Shown one piece after another: positions 16,641 through 25,222 of a stretch of 64,000 nt of DNA (within the stretch, counting starts at the first letter, position 1; each line of letters starts with the position of its first letter). The translations under genes and the position numbers were made by a program. The DNA comes from JAIBJN01 sp963775505 (lineage in GTDB: Bacteria > Actinomycetota > Thermoleophilia > Gaiellales > Gaiellaceae): assembly GCA_963775505.1 (NCBI GenBank), contig CAVZIL010000001.1:372001-436000 (forward strand), written 5' to 3'. The notes beneath the pieces were generated by a model that saw nothing but the letters and a program-made list of their open reading frames with translations, made no database searches and had not been told where the DNA came from.

Positions 16641-17750
16641 CTACACCACGAAGCGCTCGTGCCTCTCGCCGCCGCTGGCGAAGCGGTCGAGCGAGAGCGG
16701 GGAGAGGTCGAGCGAAGGCTCGGCGCCGACGACGAGCTCCGCGAGGTGCTCTCCGACTGCCGGCGCCTGCTGGAAGCCGTGGCCGGAGAAGCCGGTCGCG
16801 TACAGAAAGCGCCGCGGCTGCGCGACCTCGCCGACGATGGCGTTGTGGTCGGGGCTCATCTCGTAGAAGCCCCACCAGGACGCCTGGATCGGCAGCTCGG
16901 CGAGCACCGGCAGACGGCGCGTGCCGTGGCTCGCGACACCCTCGATGGTGGGCTCGCGCCCGCCGAAGACGAGACCGGCGCCCTCGCGGTGGAAGTAGAA
17001 GCCGGTGGCGAAGTCGACGGTCAGCGGCAGCTCCTGCGGCAGCCCTCCGTCCTCGGGCGTGAAGTGCATCCAGCGGGCCTCGCCGCGTACCGGGATGTCG
17101 AGCCCGGCGAGGTTGCCGACGTCGCGGGACCAGACGCCCGCCGTGCAGATGACGGTCCCCGTGCGGATGCGGCCCGCCGACGTCTCGATGGTGACGATCT
17201 TGTCGCCGAGCACGGCGATCCGGTCGAGGGAGGTGCCCTGCACGATGGTGACGCCCTGGGCTGCCGCCGCGCCGGCGTAGGCCTGGACGACCGATTCCGG
17301 CGACGCGTGCCCATCGATGGGGCAGTAGGCGGCCGCCAGGAGGTCCGACGTCTCGAGCGCCGGGATCATCGCCTTGACGTCGTCGGGCGAGATCAGCCGG
17401 GACGGGACTCCCAGGTTCTCCTGGAGGGCGAGCGCCTTCTGGAAGCTCTCGAGGTCGACCTCGTTCGTGAGGAGGAAGAGGTAGCCGTGGCGCTTGTACT
17501 CGATCCCGCTCACCCGGTCGAGGGCCTGGAACTCCGCCATCGAGCGGAGTGCGATCCGAACGTTGAGCTCGTCCGCGAACTGGGCGCGGATCCCGCCGGC
17601 GGACTTGCTCGTCGAGCCGCTCGCGAGCGACTCCCGCTCCAGGAGGACGACGTTCTTCACCCCCTTTTTTGCGAGGTGGTAAGCGACGCTCGCGCCCATG
17701 GCGCCGCCGCCGACGATCACGACCTCTGCGGACTCAGGGACATTCGGCAT
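16641..17750 (-). CDS. FAD-dependent oxidoreductase (DAO / sarcosine oxidase beta-like)
   Basis: 369 residues from the ATG chosen at 17750; an in-frame start 36 bases earlier is possible. VVIVGGGAMGASVAYHLAKK is the FAD Rossmann fingerprint, followed by GSTSKSAGGIRAQF, typical of the DAO family. The C-terminal substrate-domain ending GFSGHGFQQAPAVGEHLAEL also fits sarcosine/dimethylglycine-type amine oxidases. It oxidises an amino acid or secondary amine to an imine. It leads the minus-strand run toward the histidine phosphatase. Confidence 0.88.
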   Translation of the reverse strand: MPNVPESAEVVIVGGGAMGASVAYHLAKKGVKNVVLLERESLASGSTSKSAGGIRAQFADELNVRIALRSMAEFQALDRVSGIEYKRHGYLFLLTNEVDLESFQKALALQENLGVPSRLISPDDVKAMIPALETSDLLAAAYCPIDGHASPESVVQAYAGAAAAQGVTIVQGTSLDRIAVLGDKIVTIETSAGRIRTGTVICTAGVWSRDVGNLAGLDIPVRGEARWMHFTPEDGGLPQELPLTVDFATGFYFHREGAGLVFGGREPTIEGVASHGTRRLPVLAELPIQASWWGFYEMSPDHNAIVGEVAQPRRFLYATGFSGHGFQQAPAVGEHLAELVVGAEPSLDLSPLSLDRFASGGERHERFVV

Positions 17751-17832
17751 CGGCACGAGGCTATCGAGGCCGGGAGACGGGCGCATCTGCGAGGATCTGA
17801 CGGATGAGCGTCGCTCGCCTTCGGCTCGCTCC

Positions 17833-17904
17833 CGCGGGGGAAACCGTGTTTCCCCCGCGAGCCCCCTTCTTCGATGCAGTGAGGGAACCTTCCGGTTCCC
17901 TCAC
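17833..17904. repeat. Two consecutive perfect hairpins between divergent genes
   Basis: Hairpin 1 has a 12-bp stem (CGCGGGGGAAAC at 17833-17844, GTTTCCCCCGCG at 17848-17859) with a 3-nt loop. Hairpin 2 has an 11-bp stem (GTGAGGGAACC at 17879-17889, GGTTCCCTCAC at 17894-17904) with loop TTCC. Both are perfect. They sit between divergently transcribed genes, where terminators are not expected, so REP-like repeats or leader structures are possible. Confidence 0.7.
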
Positions 17905-17937
17905 ACACCCTCCACCCGCTCACCGGCCGGTGGGCCG

Positions 17938-19101
17938 ATGAGCGAGGTCGCCTACGAGCCCTTCGGGCTGAGCCCCGAGCAGCGCGAGATCCGGGAGGTC
18001 TGCCGGGAGTTCGCCGACCGGGAGATCCGGCCGATCGCGGCCGAGGTCGACGAGGCGGACGTCGAGACGCCGTGGGAGGTCTGGTACAGGGCAGCGGCGC
18101 TCGGCCTGACCTCGTTCATGCTCCCCGAGGAGTACGGCGGTGGCGGCCTCACCGACGCCCTCACCGCCGTCGTCGTCCAGGAGGAGCTCTGCCGCGGCTG
18201 CGCCGGGATCGGCAACCTCATCACCTCGGGCGGGTTCTTCGCCGAGCCCGTCGTCGAGCTGGGGAGCGACGAGCAGAAGCGCCGCTGGCTCGAGCCGATC
18301 GCCGGCGAGCGGCCGCCGCTGACCGCTCTCGCCACCACCGAGCCCGGCGCCGGCTCCGACGCGGCCTCGATCACCACGACTGCGACGCGCGCGGACGGGG
18401 GCTACGTCCTGCGCGGTCAGAAGACGTGGATCTCGAACGGAGGCGTCGCCGACTTCTACGTCGTCTTCGCGACTGTCGAGCCAGGATCGCGCTCCCGCGG
18501 CATCACCGCGTTCGTCGTCGAGACGGGCGACCCGGGCATCAGCTTCGGCGAGCCGATGAAGAAGATGGGCCAGCGCGCGATCGTGAACGCCGAGATGTTC
18601 CTCGAGGACGCAGAGCTGCCGGAAGACCGCCGGCTCGGCGACGAGGGGCAGGGCTTCTACGGGCTCATGCACACGTTCGACCGCTCGCGCATCACGCTCG
18701 GCGCGTCGGCCACCGGGATCGCGCGGGCGGCGCTCGAGTACGCGGTCGAGTACGCGAAGTCGCGGGAGCAGTTCGGCAAGCCGATCGCCGAGCACCAGGC
18801 GGTCGCCTTCCGCCTCGCCGACATGGCGACCCGCGTCGACGCCGCCCGTCTGCTCGTCCACCGGGCCGCGCGCAGGATCGACGCCGGCGAGAGCGTCCCC
18901 ATGGAGGCCGCGATGGCGAAGCTCTTCGCCTCGGAGACCGCGATGTGGTGCACGTGGGCGGCTGTGCAGACGCTCGGCGGCTGGGGCTACTCGCGGGAGT
19001 ACCCGGTCGAGAAGTGGATGCGGGACGCGAAGCTCGAGGAGATCGAGGAAGGCACGTCCGACATCCAGCGCCTGATCATCTCCCGGAACCTGCTGAAGTG
19101 A
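17938..19101 (+). CDS. Acyl-CoA dehydrogenase
   Basis: 387 residues. ALATTEPGAGSDAASITTTA is the FAD-binding signature, GQKTWISNGG follows, and the C-terminus has QTLGGWGYSREYPVEKWMRD then LEEIEEGTSDIQRLI with the usual active-site glutamate region. It catalyses alpha,beta-dehydrogenation of an acyl-CoA with FAD, passing electrons to ETF. The ATG at 17938 gives a normal N-terminus (FGLSPEQREIREVCREFADR). A GTGA overlap joins it to the next gene, an acyl-CoA synthetase. Confidence 0.95.
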   Translation: MSEVAYEPFGLSPEQREIREVCREFADREIRPIAAEVDEADVETPWEVWYRAAALGLTSFMLPEEYGGGGLTDALTAVVVQEELCRGCAGIGNLITSGGFFAEPVVELGSDEQKRRWLEPIAGERPPLTALATTEPGAGSDAASITTTATRADGGYVLRGQKTWISNGGVADFYVVFATVEPGSRSRGITAFVVETGDPGISFGEPMKKMGQRAIVNAEMFLEDAELPEDRRLGDEGQGFYGLMHTFDRSRITLGASATGIARAALEYAVEYAKSREQFGKPIAEHQAVAFRLADMATRVDAARLLVHRAARRIDAGESVPMEAAMAKLFASETAMWCTWAAVQTLGGWGYSREYPVEKWMRDAKLEEIEEGTSDIQRLIISRNLLK

Positions 19102-21152
19102 GCCGCGACCTCTCGGCCCTCTTCGACCCTCGCTCGGTCGCCGTCGTCGGTGCCTCGACGGTGCCGGGGAAGTGGGGCTATCTGCTGGCCAACGGCGCGG
19201 TCCGCGGTGAGGGGCGGCGCTCCGTCTACCTCGTCAACCGCAAGGGCGGCGAGATCCTCGGGCGCGAGGCGCACGTCTCGGTGGCCGATCTCCCGGAGGC
19301 CCCCGAGCTCGTCGTGATCTCCGTGCCGGCCTCGGGTCTCGAGGAGGCGGTGGAGGACTCGCTCGCCGCGGGCGCGAAGGCGCTCGTCGCCATCAGCGCG
19401 GGGTTCGGGGAGATGGGCGCCGACGGGCGCGCGCGCGAGGAGGCGATCGTCGAACGGGTCCGCGCTGCCGGCGCCGTCCTCGTGGGACCGAACTGCCTCG
19501 GCGTCTACGACGCGGACGCGTCGCTCGAGCTCTGCTCCGAGGACCTCGAGCCAGGGTCGATCGGCCTCATCTCGCAGAGCGGCAACCTCGCGCTCGAGGT
19601 CGGCCTGCTCGCAGCGGATTTCGGGCTCGGCTTCTCGCGGTTCGTCTCGCTGGGGAACCAGGCCGATGTCGAAGCATGGGAGCTCGTCGAGTCCTTCGCC
19701 GCGCACGAGCCGACGAAGCTGATCGCCGTCTACCTCGAAGACTTCCGCGACGGCAGGGCCTTCGCGCGTGCCTGTGCCGCAGCCGGGAAGCCCGTCGTGC
19801 TCCTCGCGGGCGGCGCGACCGAGGCCGCCGCGCGGGCCGCGCGCTCGCACACCGGAGCGCTCGCCAGCGACCTCTCTGCGATCGAGGCGGCCGCGATCGC
19901 GGCCGGGATCGAGCTCGTCTCTTCGCCGAAGGAGGTCGTCGACCTGGCCCAGGCCTTCCTCACGGGCCGCCGGCCGCTCGGCAAGCGAATCGCGCTCGCC
20001 GCGGACGGCGGCGGGCACACCGTCGTCGCCTCGGACCTCGCTGCCAAGGCCGGGCTCGAGCTGCCCGCGCTCTCGGAGGCGACCCGCGAGCGGCTCGCCG
20101 AAGCCCTGCCGCCGACCGCGACGCTCGTGAACCCGGTCGACTTCGCGGGCGGGGGGGAGCAGGACATCTCGAGCTTCGCCAAGGTCGCGCGGGCGCTGCT
20201 CGAGTCCGGGGAGGTCGACACCGTCCTCTTCACGGGGTACTTGGGCGGCTACGCGCACTACTCGGACGAGTTCGAGCGCAACGAGGTTCAGTCGGCCGAG
20301 GGCATGGCGGAAGCGGCTGCGGAGACAGGTGTGCCCCTCCTCGCCCACACGATGTACTGGCGCTCGCCGCCCGCGGAGATGTTGCGGGCGAGGGGCGTCC
20401 CGGTCTTCCGCGAGGTCGAGGCGGCGGTGTGGGCGGCCGGCCGGCTGGCGCACGTGACGCCCGAGGCGCTCCGCCACGTTCCGGGCTTGCCTCCGCCGGA
20501 CGAGCGTGTCACGGGAGCACCCGACTACTTCGCCTCCCGCGAGCTTCTTGCCTCGGCCGGGGTAGCGTTCGCCGAGGCCCGCAGGGCCGCAGGCCTCGAG
20601 GAGGTGATGGGCGCCGCTGCCGAGATCGGCTACCCGGTCGTCCTCAAGGCGCTCGGCGAGCTGCACAAGTCCGACTCGGGCGGGGTCGCGGTCGGGCTCC
20701 GGGGGCCCGAGCAGCTCAACGACGCCTTCACACGCATGGAGGCGGCGCTTTCGCCGCCGGCGTACTCGGTGGAGGCGATGGCGCCGCTGGCACAAGGGCT
20801 CGAGCTGATCGTGGGCGCCAGGCGCGATCCGCGCTTCGGGCCGATCCTCCTCGTCGGCGCGGGCGGGCTCTACGCGGAGATCGTCAAGGACGTGGCGGTC
20901 GCTCTCGCCCCGGTGACGGAGGCGGCCGCCGAGGCTCTCTTCCGGTCGCTGCAGATCGAGCCCCTCCTGGACGGGGCCCGGGGAAAGCCCGCCGTGGACG
21001 TCGGGGCCGCCGCCCGGGCGGCCGCCGCGCTCTCGCAGTTCGCGGCCGAGCATCCGGAGATCGCCGAGGTCGAGATCAACCCCCTGCTCGCGCTCCCGGA
21101 CGGTGCCCTGGCCCTCGACGCGCGTATCGTCCTCGGCGGAGATGCTCGCTGA
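19098..21152 (+). CDS. ADP-forming acyl-CoA synthetase (fused alpha-beta)
   Basis: 684 residues from the GTG that overlaps the previous stop. Domains: CoA-binding Rossmann (about 5-130; FDPRSVAVVGAS), succinyl-CoA ligase-like flavodoxin domains (about 145-430) with the phospho-histidine in RSHTGALASD (near 251), and a C-terminal ATP-grasp domain (about 460-680; VVLKALGELHKSDSGGVAVG). It interconverts acyl-CoA plus ADP with acid plus ATP. Placed between an acyl-CoA dehydrogenase and an SDR, it probably activates the acid that the operon oxidises. Confidence 0.92.
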   Translation: MSRDLSALFDPRSVAVVGASTVPGKWGYLLANGAVRGEGRRSVYLVNRKGGEILGREAHVSVADLPEAPELVVISVPASGLEEAVEDSLAAGAKALVAISAGFGEMGADGRAREEAIVERVRAAGAVLVGPNCLGVYDADASLELCSEDLEPGSIGLISQSGNLALEVGLLAADFGLGFSRFVSLGNQADVEAWELVESFAAHEPTKLIAVYLEDFRDGRAFARACAAAGKPVVLLAGGATEAAARAARSHTGALASDLSAIEAAAIAAGIELVSSPKEVVDLAQAFLTGRRPLGKRIALAADGGGHTVVASDLAAKAGLELPALSEATRERLAEALPPTATLVNPVDFAGGGEQDISSFAKVARALLESGEVDTVLFTGYLGGYAHYSDEFERNEVQSAEGMAEAAAETGVPLLAHTMYWRSPPAEMLRARGVPVFREVEAAVWAAGRLAHVTPEALRHVPGLPPPDERVTGAPDYFASRELLASAGVAFAEARRAAGLEEVMGAAAEIGYPVVLKALGELHKSDSGGVAVGLRGPEQLNDAFTRMEAALSPPAYSVEAMAPLAQGLELIVGARRDPRFGPILLVGAGGLYAEIVKDVAVALAPVTEAAAEALFRSLQIEPLLDGARGKPAVDVGAAARAAAALSQFAAEHPEIAEVEINPLLALPDGALALDARIVLGGDAR

Positions 21153-21936
21153 GGGGACGTTCGACGGCAAGGTCGCCGTCGTCACGGGCGGCGGCAGCGG
21201 CCTCGGCCGTGCCATCGCGCTCGAGTTGAGGCGCCTCGGCGCCTCCGTGGCGGTGGCCGGCAGGCGGCCGGAGCCGCTCGACGAGACCGTGGCGCTCCTG
21301 GGCGGGCCTGGCCTCGCCGTCCCGACCGACGTGCGAGACCCCGAGGCGGTCGATGCGCTCGTCGCCGCGACCGTCCAGGAGTTCGGCCGGGTCGACGTGC
21401 TCGTCAACAACGCCGCCGGCAACTTCGTCGTCAAGGCGGAGGACCTCTCGCCGAACGGCTGGCGCGCGGTCGTCTCCATCGTCCTCGACGGCGGCTTCCT
21501 CTGCTCGCGCGCGGCCGGGAGGCAGATGATCGCGCAGGGCGACGGCGGCGCCATCCTCAGCGTCATTGCGAGCTACGCCTGGACGGGTGGCCCCGGCACC
21601 GTGCACTCGGCCGCCGCGAAGGCGGGCCTGGTGGCGATGACGAGGACGCTGGCCGTCGAGTGGGCCCCGCACGGCATCCGCGCGAACTGCATCTGCCCGG
21701 GCCCGACGGACACCGAGGGAGCCGGCGCCGCGCTCTGGCCGACGGAGGAAGATCGCGAGCGGGTGGCGTCGACCGTTCCGCTCGGCCGTCTGGCGACCCC
21801 TCACGAGGTCGCTGTCTGGGCGGCCGCGCTGTGCTCCCCGTACGCGGGCTACATCACCGGCGAGACGCTGACGATCGACGGCGGCCACTGGCTCGAGCAG
21901 GAGAGCTACCTGCCTGCCATGAAGCCCCGGGGGTAG
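21142..21936 (+). CDS. Short-chain dehydrogenase, 2,4-dienoyl-CoA reductase-like
   Basis: 264 residues overlapping the synthetase by 11 bp. GGGSGLGRAIALELRRLGA binds NADP(H), with R-R after the second strand (AGRRPEP) favouring NADPH. NNAAGNF is the usual structural motif. The classical Tyr-x3-Lys is Ser-x3-Lys here (HSAAAKAG), as in peroxisomal/mitochondrial 2,4-dienoyl-CoA reductases, which lack the tyrosine. This and the acyl-CoA neighbours point to unsaturated fatty-acyl-CoA oxidation. Confidence 0.88.
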   Translation: MLAEGTFDGKVAVVTGGGSGLGRAIALELRRLGASVAVAGRRPEPLDETVALLGGPGLAVPTDVRDPEAVDALVAATVQEFGRVDVLVNNAAGNFVVKAEDLSPNGWRAVVSIVLDGGFLCSRAAGRQMIAQGDGGAILSVIASYAWTGGPGTVHSAAAKAGLVAMTRTLAVEWAPHGIRANCICPGPTDTEGAGAALWPTEEDRERVASTVPLGRLATPHEVAVWAAALCSPYAGYITGETLTIDGGHWLEQESYLPAMKPRG

Positions 21937-21939
21937 CCG

Positions 21940-23106
21940 TCAGCGGAGGTACGTCTCGACGCCGCGCTTGAGAAGCCCACGCGAGACGATGAGCCGCTGG
22001 ATCTCGCTCGTGCCCTCCCAGATTCGGTCGACCCGCACCTCGCGGTAGAAGCGCGCCACCGGGTTCTCCAGCATGTAGCCGCGCCCGCCGAGGATCTGCA
22101 GGGCGCGGTCGACGATGCGGCCGGCGGCCTCGGACGCGTAGAGCTTTGCCATCGCGACCTTGCCGTGGACGACCCGGCGGTCGGGCTCCGAGTCGAACGC
22201 GTGGGCGGCGTGGTAGGTGAGGAGCCGTGCGGCGAGGAGCTCCGTCAGGGAGTCGGCCAGCTGGAAGGAGACGCCCTGGTGCTCGGCGATCTTCGCGCCG
22301 AAGGCCTCGCGCTCGAGCGCGTAGGAGCGCGCGAGCTCGAGCGAGCGCTGCGCGGCGCCGCAGCAGCGCGCGGCGATGAAGAGGCGCTCCACGAGGAACC
22401 ACTCGCGCGCGCCCTCGCCGCCGCCCTCCGGGATGCGGTTCTCCTCCGGCACGCGGACGTTCGTGAGCCGGATCTCCGGGTGGTGGTCGAGGTAGGGGTC
22501 GTGGAGGAACCCCGGCGTCCGCACGATGTCGAGTCCGGGCCGCCAGGGCTCGACGATGAAGAGGACCTGCTCGCCGTCGGCGACCCCGAGCACGAGGTAG
22601 AAGCCGGGATCGCCCTCGCTCGTCACGAACCACTTCTCGCCGTTCAGGACCCACTCGTCTTCGTCCCGCTCGGCCGTGGCCGAGATGGCGTTGACGTCGG
22701 AGCCGGCGCCAGGCTCCGTGACGGCCCACGCCTCGCGGTACTCACCGCGGAGGATCGGGGAAACGAACGTCTCGCGCTGGGCCGGCGTGGTGACGTCCCA
22801 GAGCTCCGCGGGGCCGCGGTCGACGACCGTGAAGCCCAGCCCGTTCGTGGCCTTCCCCGACTCCTCCTCGAGCGCCACCTGACCGAGCATGGAGAGGCCG
22901 CGGCCGCCGGCCTCGGCGGGCATGTTCAGCATGGCGAAGCCCTCCGCCCAGGACTTCCGGCGGAGCTCGTGCGTCCACTCGGGCTCGATGCGTCCGGCCT
23001 CGGCGACCCGCTGCTCGAGCGGGTAGACCTCGCGTGCGAGGAACTCGGAGACGCGCTCCTTCAGCTCGCGGACGTCCGCAGGCAGCTCGGGGACGGTCGG
23101 GACCAC
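21940..23106 (-). CDS. Acyl-CoA dehydrogenase
   Basis: 388 residues from a GTG. AWAVTEPGAGSDVNAISATA and NGEKWFVTSEGDP are the FAD-binding motifs. The C-terminal part has ILGGRGYMLENPVARFYREV and IWEGTSEIQRLIVSRGLL. It belongs to a different subgroup from the one at 17938 (longer N-terminus, GKATNGLGF region). It follows a thioesterase gene on the same strand with a 9-bp gap and converges on the SDR gene. Confidence 0.94.
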   Translation of the reverse strand: MVPTVPELPADVRELKERVSEFLAREVYPLEQRVAEAGRIEPEWTHELRRKSWAEGFAMLNMPAEAGGRGLSMLGQVALEEESGKATNGLGFTVVDRGPAELWDVTTPAQRETFVSPILRGEYREAWAVTEPGAGSDVNAISATAERDEDEWVLNGEKWFVTSEGDPGFYLVLGVADGEQVLFIVEPWRPGLDIVRTPGFLHDPYLDHHPEIRLTNVRVPEENRIPEGGGEGAREWFLVERLFIAARCCGAAQRSLELARSYALEREAFGAKIAEHQGVSFQLADSLTELLAARLLTYHAAHAFDSEPDRRVVHGKVAMAKLYASEAAGRIVDRALQILGGRGYMLENPVARFYREVRVDRIWEGTSEIQRLIVSRGLLKRGVETYLR

Positions 23107-23115
23107 CCGCGGATC

Positions 23116-23490
23116 CTACGCAGCCGCAAGCGCCGCGCGCTCCACCTCCGTCAGCGGCCGTGGGCGATGCTCGTCGTCGCAGGCAACGAGCACTGCCTTC
23201 GCCTCGGCCGCGGCCTCACCGTCCGGCACGACGAGCTCCTCGACGGTGTGGATGCTGGACGTGCCGAGAGAGTCCAGCCGGACGCGGGCGGTGACCCGAT
23301 CGTCGCCGAGCACGAGCTCGCGGCGGTAGTCGATCTCGACGCGGGCGACGACGTAGTCCATCGTGTCGCCCATGGCGCGCGCGAGCCACTCGTCCCGAAC
23401 CTCCTCCAGGTACGTCAGGAAGATCGCATGGTTGACGTGCCCGAACGGGTCGAGGTCGTTCCAGCGGATCTCGATCTCCTTCTCGTGCAC
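23116..23490 (-). CDS. Acyl-CoA thioesterase (hotdog fold, 4HBT)
   Basis: 124 residues from a GTG at 23490. EIEIRWNDLDPFGHVNHAIF is the hotdog thioesterase motif with the catalytic Asp in the D-x-x-G-H-V-N segment, followed by YLEEVRDEWLARAMG. It hydrolyses an acyl-CoA to free acid and CoA. It precedes the acyl-CoA dehydrogenase gene on the same strand. The divergent 2-hydroxyacid dehydrogenase starts 40 bp away, so a shared promoter region is very short. Confidence 0.9.
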   Translation of the reverse strand: MHEKEIEIRWNDLDPFGHVNHAIFLTYLEEVRDEWLARAMGDTMDYVVARVEIDYRRELVLGDDRVTARVRLDSLGTSSIHTVEELVVPDGEAAAEAKAVLVACDDEHRPRPLTEVERAALAAA

Positions 23491-23529
23491 GGTTGCCCGC
23501 GGGCAGCGGGCGGTGATAGTAACCGGGCC

Positions 23530-24465
23530 GTGCGTGTCGTCGTCGGCGACCGGTTCTACGACACCGACCGGGTGCGAGAGCTCCTGGACGGCATCGGCGT
23601 GAGCGTGGCCGAGGGCAGCGAGCCGTGGCAGGGTGCCGACGTCGTGGCGCTGCTGGTCGGGACGGAGACCGAGGTGCGCGCTGCCGACCTCGACCGGCTG
23701 CCGTCGCTTCGGGTCGTGGCCACGTGCAGCGTCGGCTTCGACCATCTGGACGTGGAGGAGGCCGAGCGACGCGGTGTCTGGGCCTGCAACGTCCCCGACT
23801 ACTGCGTCGAGGAGGTCGCCGACCACTCGCTTGCGCTCGTCCTCTCGCTGCTCCGCGGCGTCGTCGTCCTCGACCGCGACGTGCGCGCCGGCGGCTGGGA
23901 TTGGCAGACCGCCGGCGAGCTGCGGCGGATCCGGGGGACGCGCCTGGGCGTCGTGGGCCTCGGTCGGACGGGGCGGACGCTCGTCGAGCGCGCCGCGGCG
24001 CTCGGCTTCGAGGTCTGGGGGACTGATCCGGCGCTCACCGACGACGAGATCACGGCCGCCGGGGCGCGGCCGGCTCCGCTCCGGGAGCTGCTCGCCGCCT
24101 GTCACGCCGTCTCGCTCCACGTCGCGCTCTCACCCGAGACCGACCGTCTGCTCGGACAGGAGGAGCTGGCGCTCATGCCAGACGGCGCCGTGCTCGTCGA
24201 CACGGCGCGGCCGCAGCTGGTCGACCTGGATGCGCTCCGGCGTGAGCTGGAGAGCGGACGCCTCGGCGGCGCGGCTCTCGACGTGCTGCCCGTCGAGCCG
24301 CCCACGGCCGAGCATCCTGCACCAAACTGGCCGCGCCTGATCGTGACCCCGCACGTCGCCTGGTACAGCGCCGAGGCAGAGCAGGCCTGCGTCACGCGGC
24401 CGGTGCTCTCCGTTCGCGCCGTGCTGGAGGGCCGCGAGCCCGACGGAGCGTTGAACCGGCCGTGA
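23530..24465 (+). CDS. D-isomer 2-hydroxyacid dehydrogenase
   Basis: 311 residues from a GTG. The NAD-binding motif is LGVVGLGRTGRTLVERA. The catalytic regions are VDTARPQLVDLDAL (Arg) and VTPHVAWYSAEAE (His). The substrate domain starts RVVVGDRFYDTDRVRELLDG, and VATCSVGFDHLDVEEAERRG resembles the CtBP/phosphoglycerate dehydrogenase group. It reduces a 2-oxo acid or oxidises a 2-hydroxy acid. A GTGA overlap links it to the SDR gene that follows. Confidence 0.9.
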   Translation: MRVVVGDRFYDTDRVRELLDGIGVSVAEGSEPWQGADVVALLVGTETEVRAADLDRLPSLRVVATCSVGFDHLDVEEAERRGVWACNVPDYCVEEVADHSLALVLSLLRGVVVLDRDVRAGGWDWQTAGELRRIRGTRLGVVGLGRTGRTLVERAAALGFEVWGTDPALTDDEITAAGARPAPLRELLAACHAVSLHVALSPETDRLLGQEELALMPDGAVLVDTARPQLVDLDALRRELESGRLGGAALDVLPVEPPTAEHPAPNWPRLIVTPHVAWYSAEAEQACVTRPVLSVRAVLEGREPDGALNRP

Positions 24466-25220
24466 TCGCGCTCGTCACCGGCGGAGGAACCGGGATCGGC
24501 CGCGCGACGGCCATCGAGCTTGCCCGCGCGGGCGCGTCGGTGGTGATCTGCGGGCGGCGTCCGGAACCGGTGGAGGAGACGCGCGCGGCCCTGGAGGAGC
24601 TCGGCGCCGAGTGCCTGGCCGTCCCCGCCGACGTTCGCGAGCCGGAGCAGGTGGAGGCGCTCGTCGAGGCCGCGCTCGAGCGCTTCGGCCGGATCGACGT
24701 CCTCGTCAACAACGCCGGCGGTCAGTTCATGGCGCCGGCGGAGGAGATCTCGCTGAAGGGCTGGCGGGCGGTGCACAGGCTGGCGGTGGACGCCGCCTGG
24801 GACGTGACCCGCGCCGTGGCGACCCGTTCGATGATCCCGAACCGAAGCGGCGTCGTCGTCTTCGTCGGCTTCAGCCCGCGCCGCGGGATCCCCGGTTTCG
24901 CGCACGCAGCCGCCGCGCGCGCCGCCGTCGAGAACCTCGCCGCCGGACTGGCCGGGGAGTGGAGCCGCTTCGGAATCCGCACCGTCTGCGTCGCGCCGGG
25001 CACGATCCTCACCGAGGGACTCGAGGGCTACGGAGCCGACCAGATCGCGGAGTGGGAGAAGGCGATCCCGGCGGGACGGCTGGGGACGCCGGAGGAGGTG
25101 GCGGCGGTCATCGCCTTCCTCGCCTCCCCGGCAGCGTCGTACGTGACGGGCACTACGGTCGTCGTGGACGGCGGCGCCGATGCCTGGGGGCACGCCGAGC
25201 GGCCCCCTCCGGTGGAGTAG
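24462..25220 (+). CDS. SDR-family protein lacking the catalytic Tyr and Lys
   Basis: 252 residues from a GTG overlapping the previous stop. The cofactor site is intact (TGGGTGIGRATAIELARAGA, CGRRPEPVEE, NNAGGQF). At the active site, where Tyr-x3-Lys is expected, the sequence is HAAAARA, so Tyr is Ala and Lys is Arg; FSPRR occupies the usual Ser region. The C-terminal tail (ASPAASYVTGTTVVVDGG) is normal. It is related to the SDR at 21142. It may be a pseudo-enzyme or use other residues. Confidence 0.85.
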   Translation: MIALVTGGGTGIGRATAIELARAGASVVICGRRPEPVEETRAALEELGAECLAVPADVREPEQVEALVEAALERFGRIDVLVNNAGGQFMAPAEEISLKGWRAVHRLAVDAAWDVTRAVATRSMIPNRSGVVVFVGFSPRRGIPGFAHAAAARAAVENLAAGLAGEWSRFGIRTVCVAPGTILTEGLEGYGADQIAEWEKAIPAGRLGTPEEVAAVIAFLASPAASYVTGTTVVVDGGADAWGHAERPPPVE

Positions 25221-25222
25221 CC

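Noticed and set aside
18987..21566. An 859-codon open frame on the minus strand
   Set aside because: It is antisense to the acyl-CoA synthetase and dehydrogenase genes, whose conserved motifs are unmistakable. Its own translation is low-complexity Arg/Gly/Ala and charged, a by-product of high GC.
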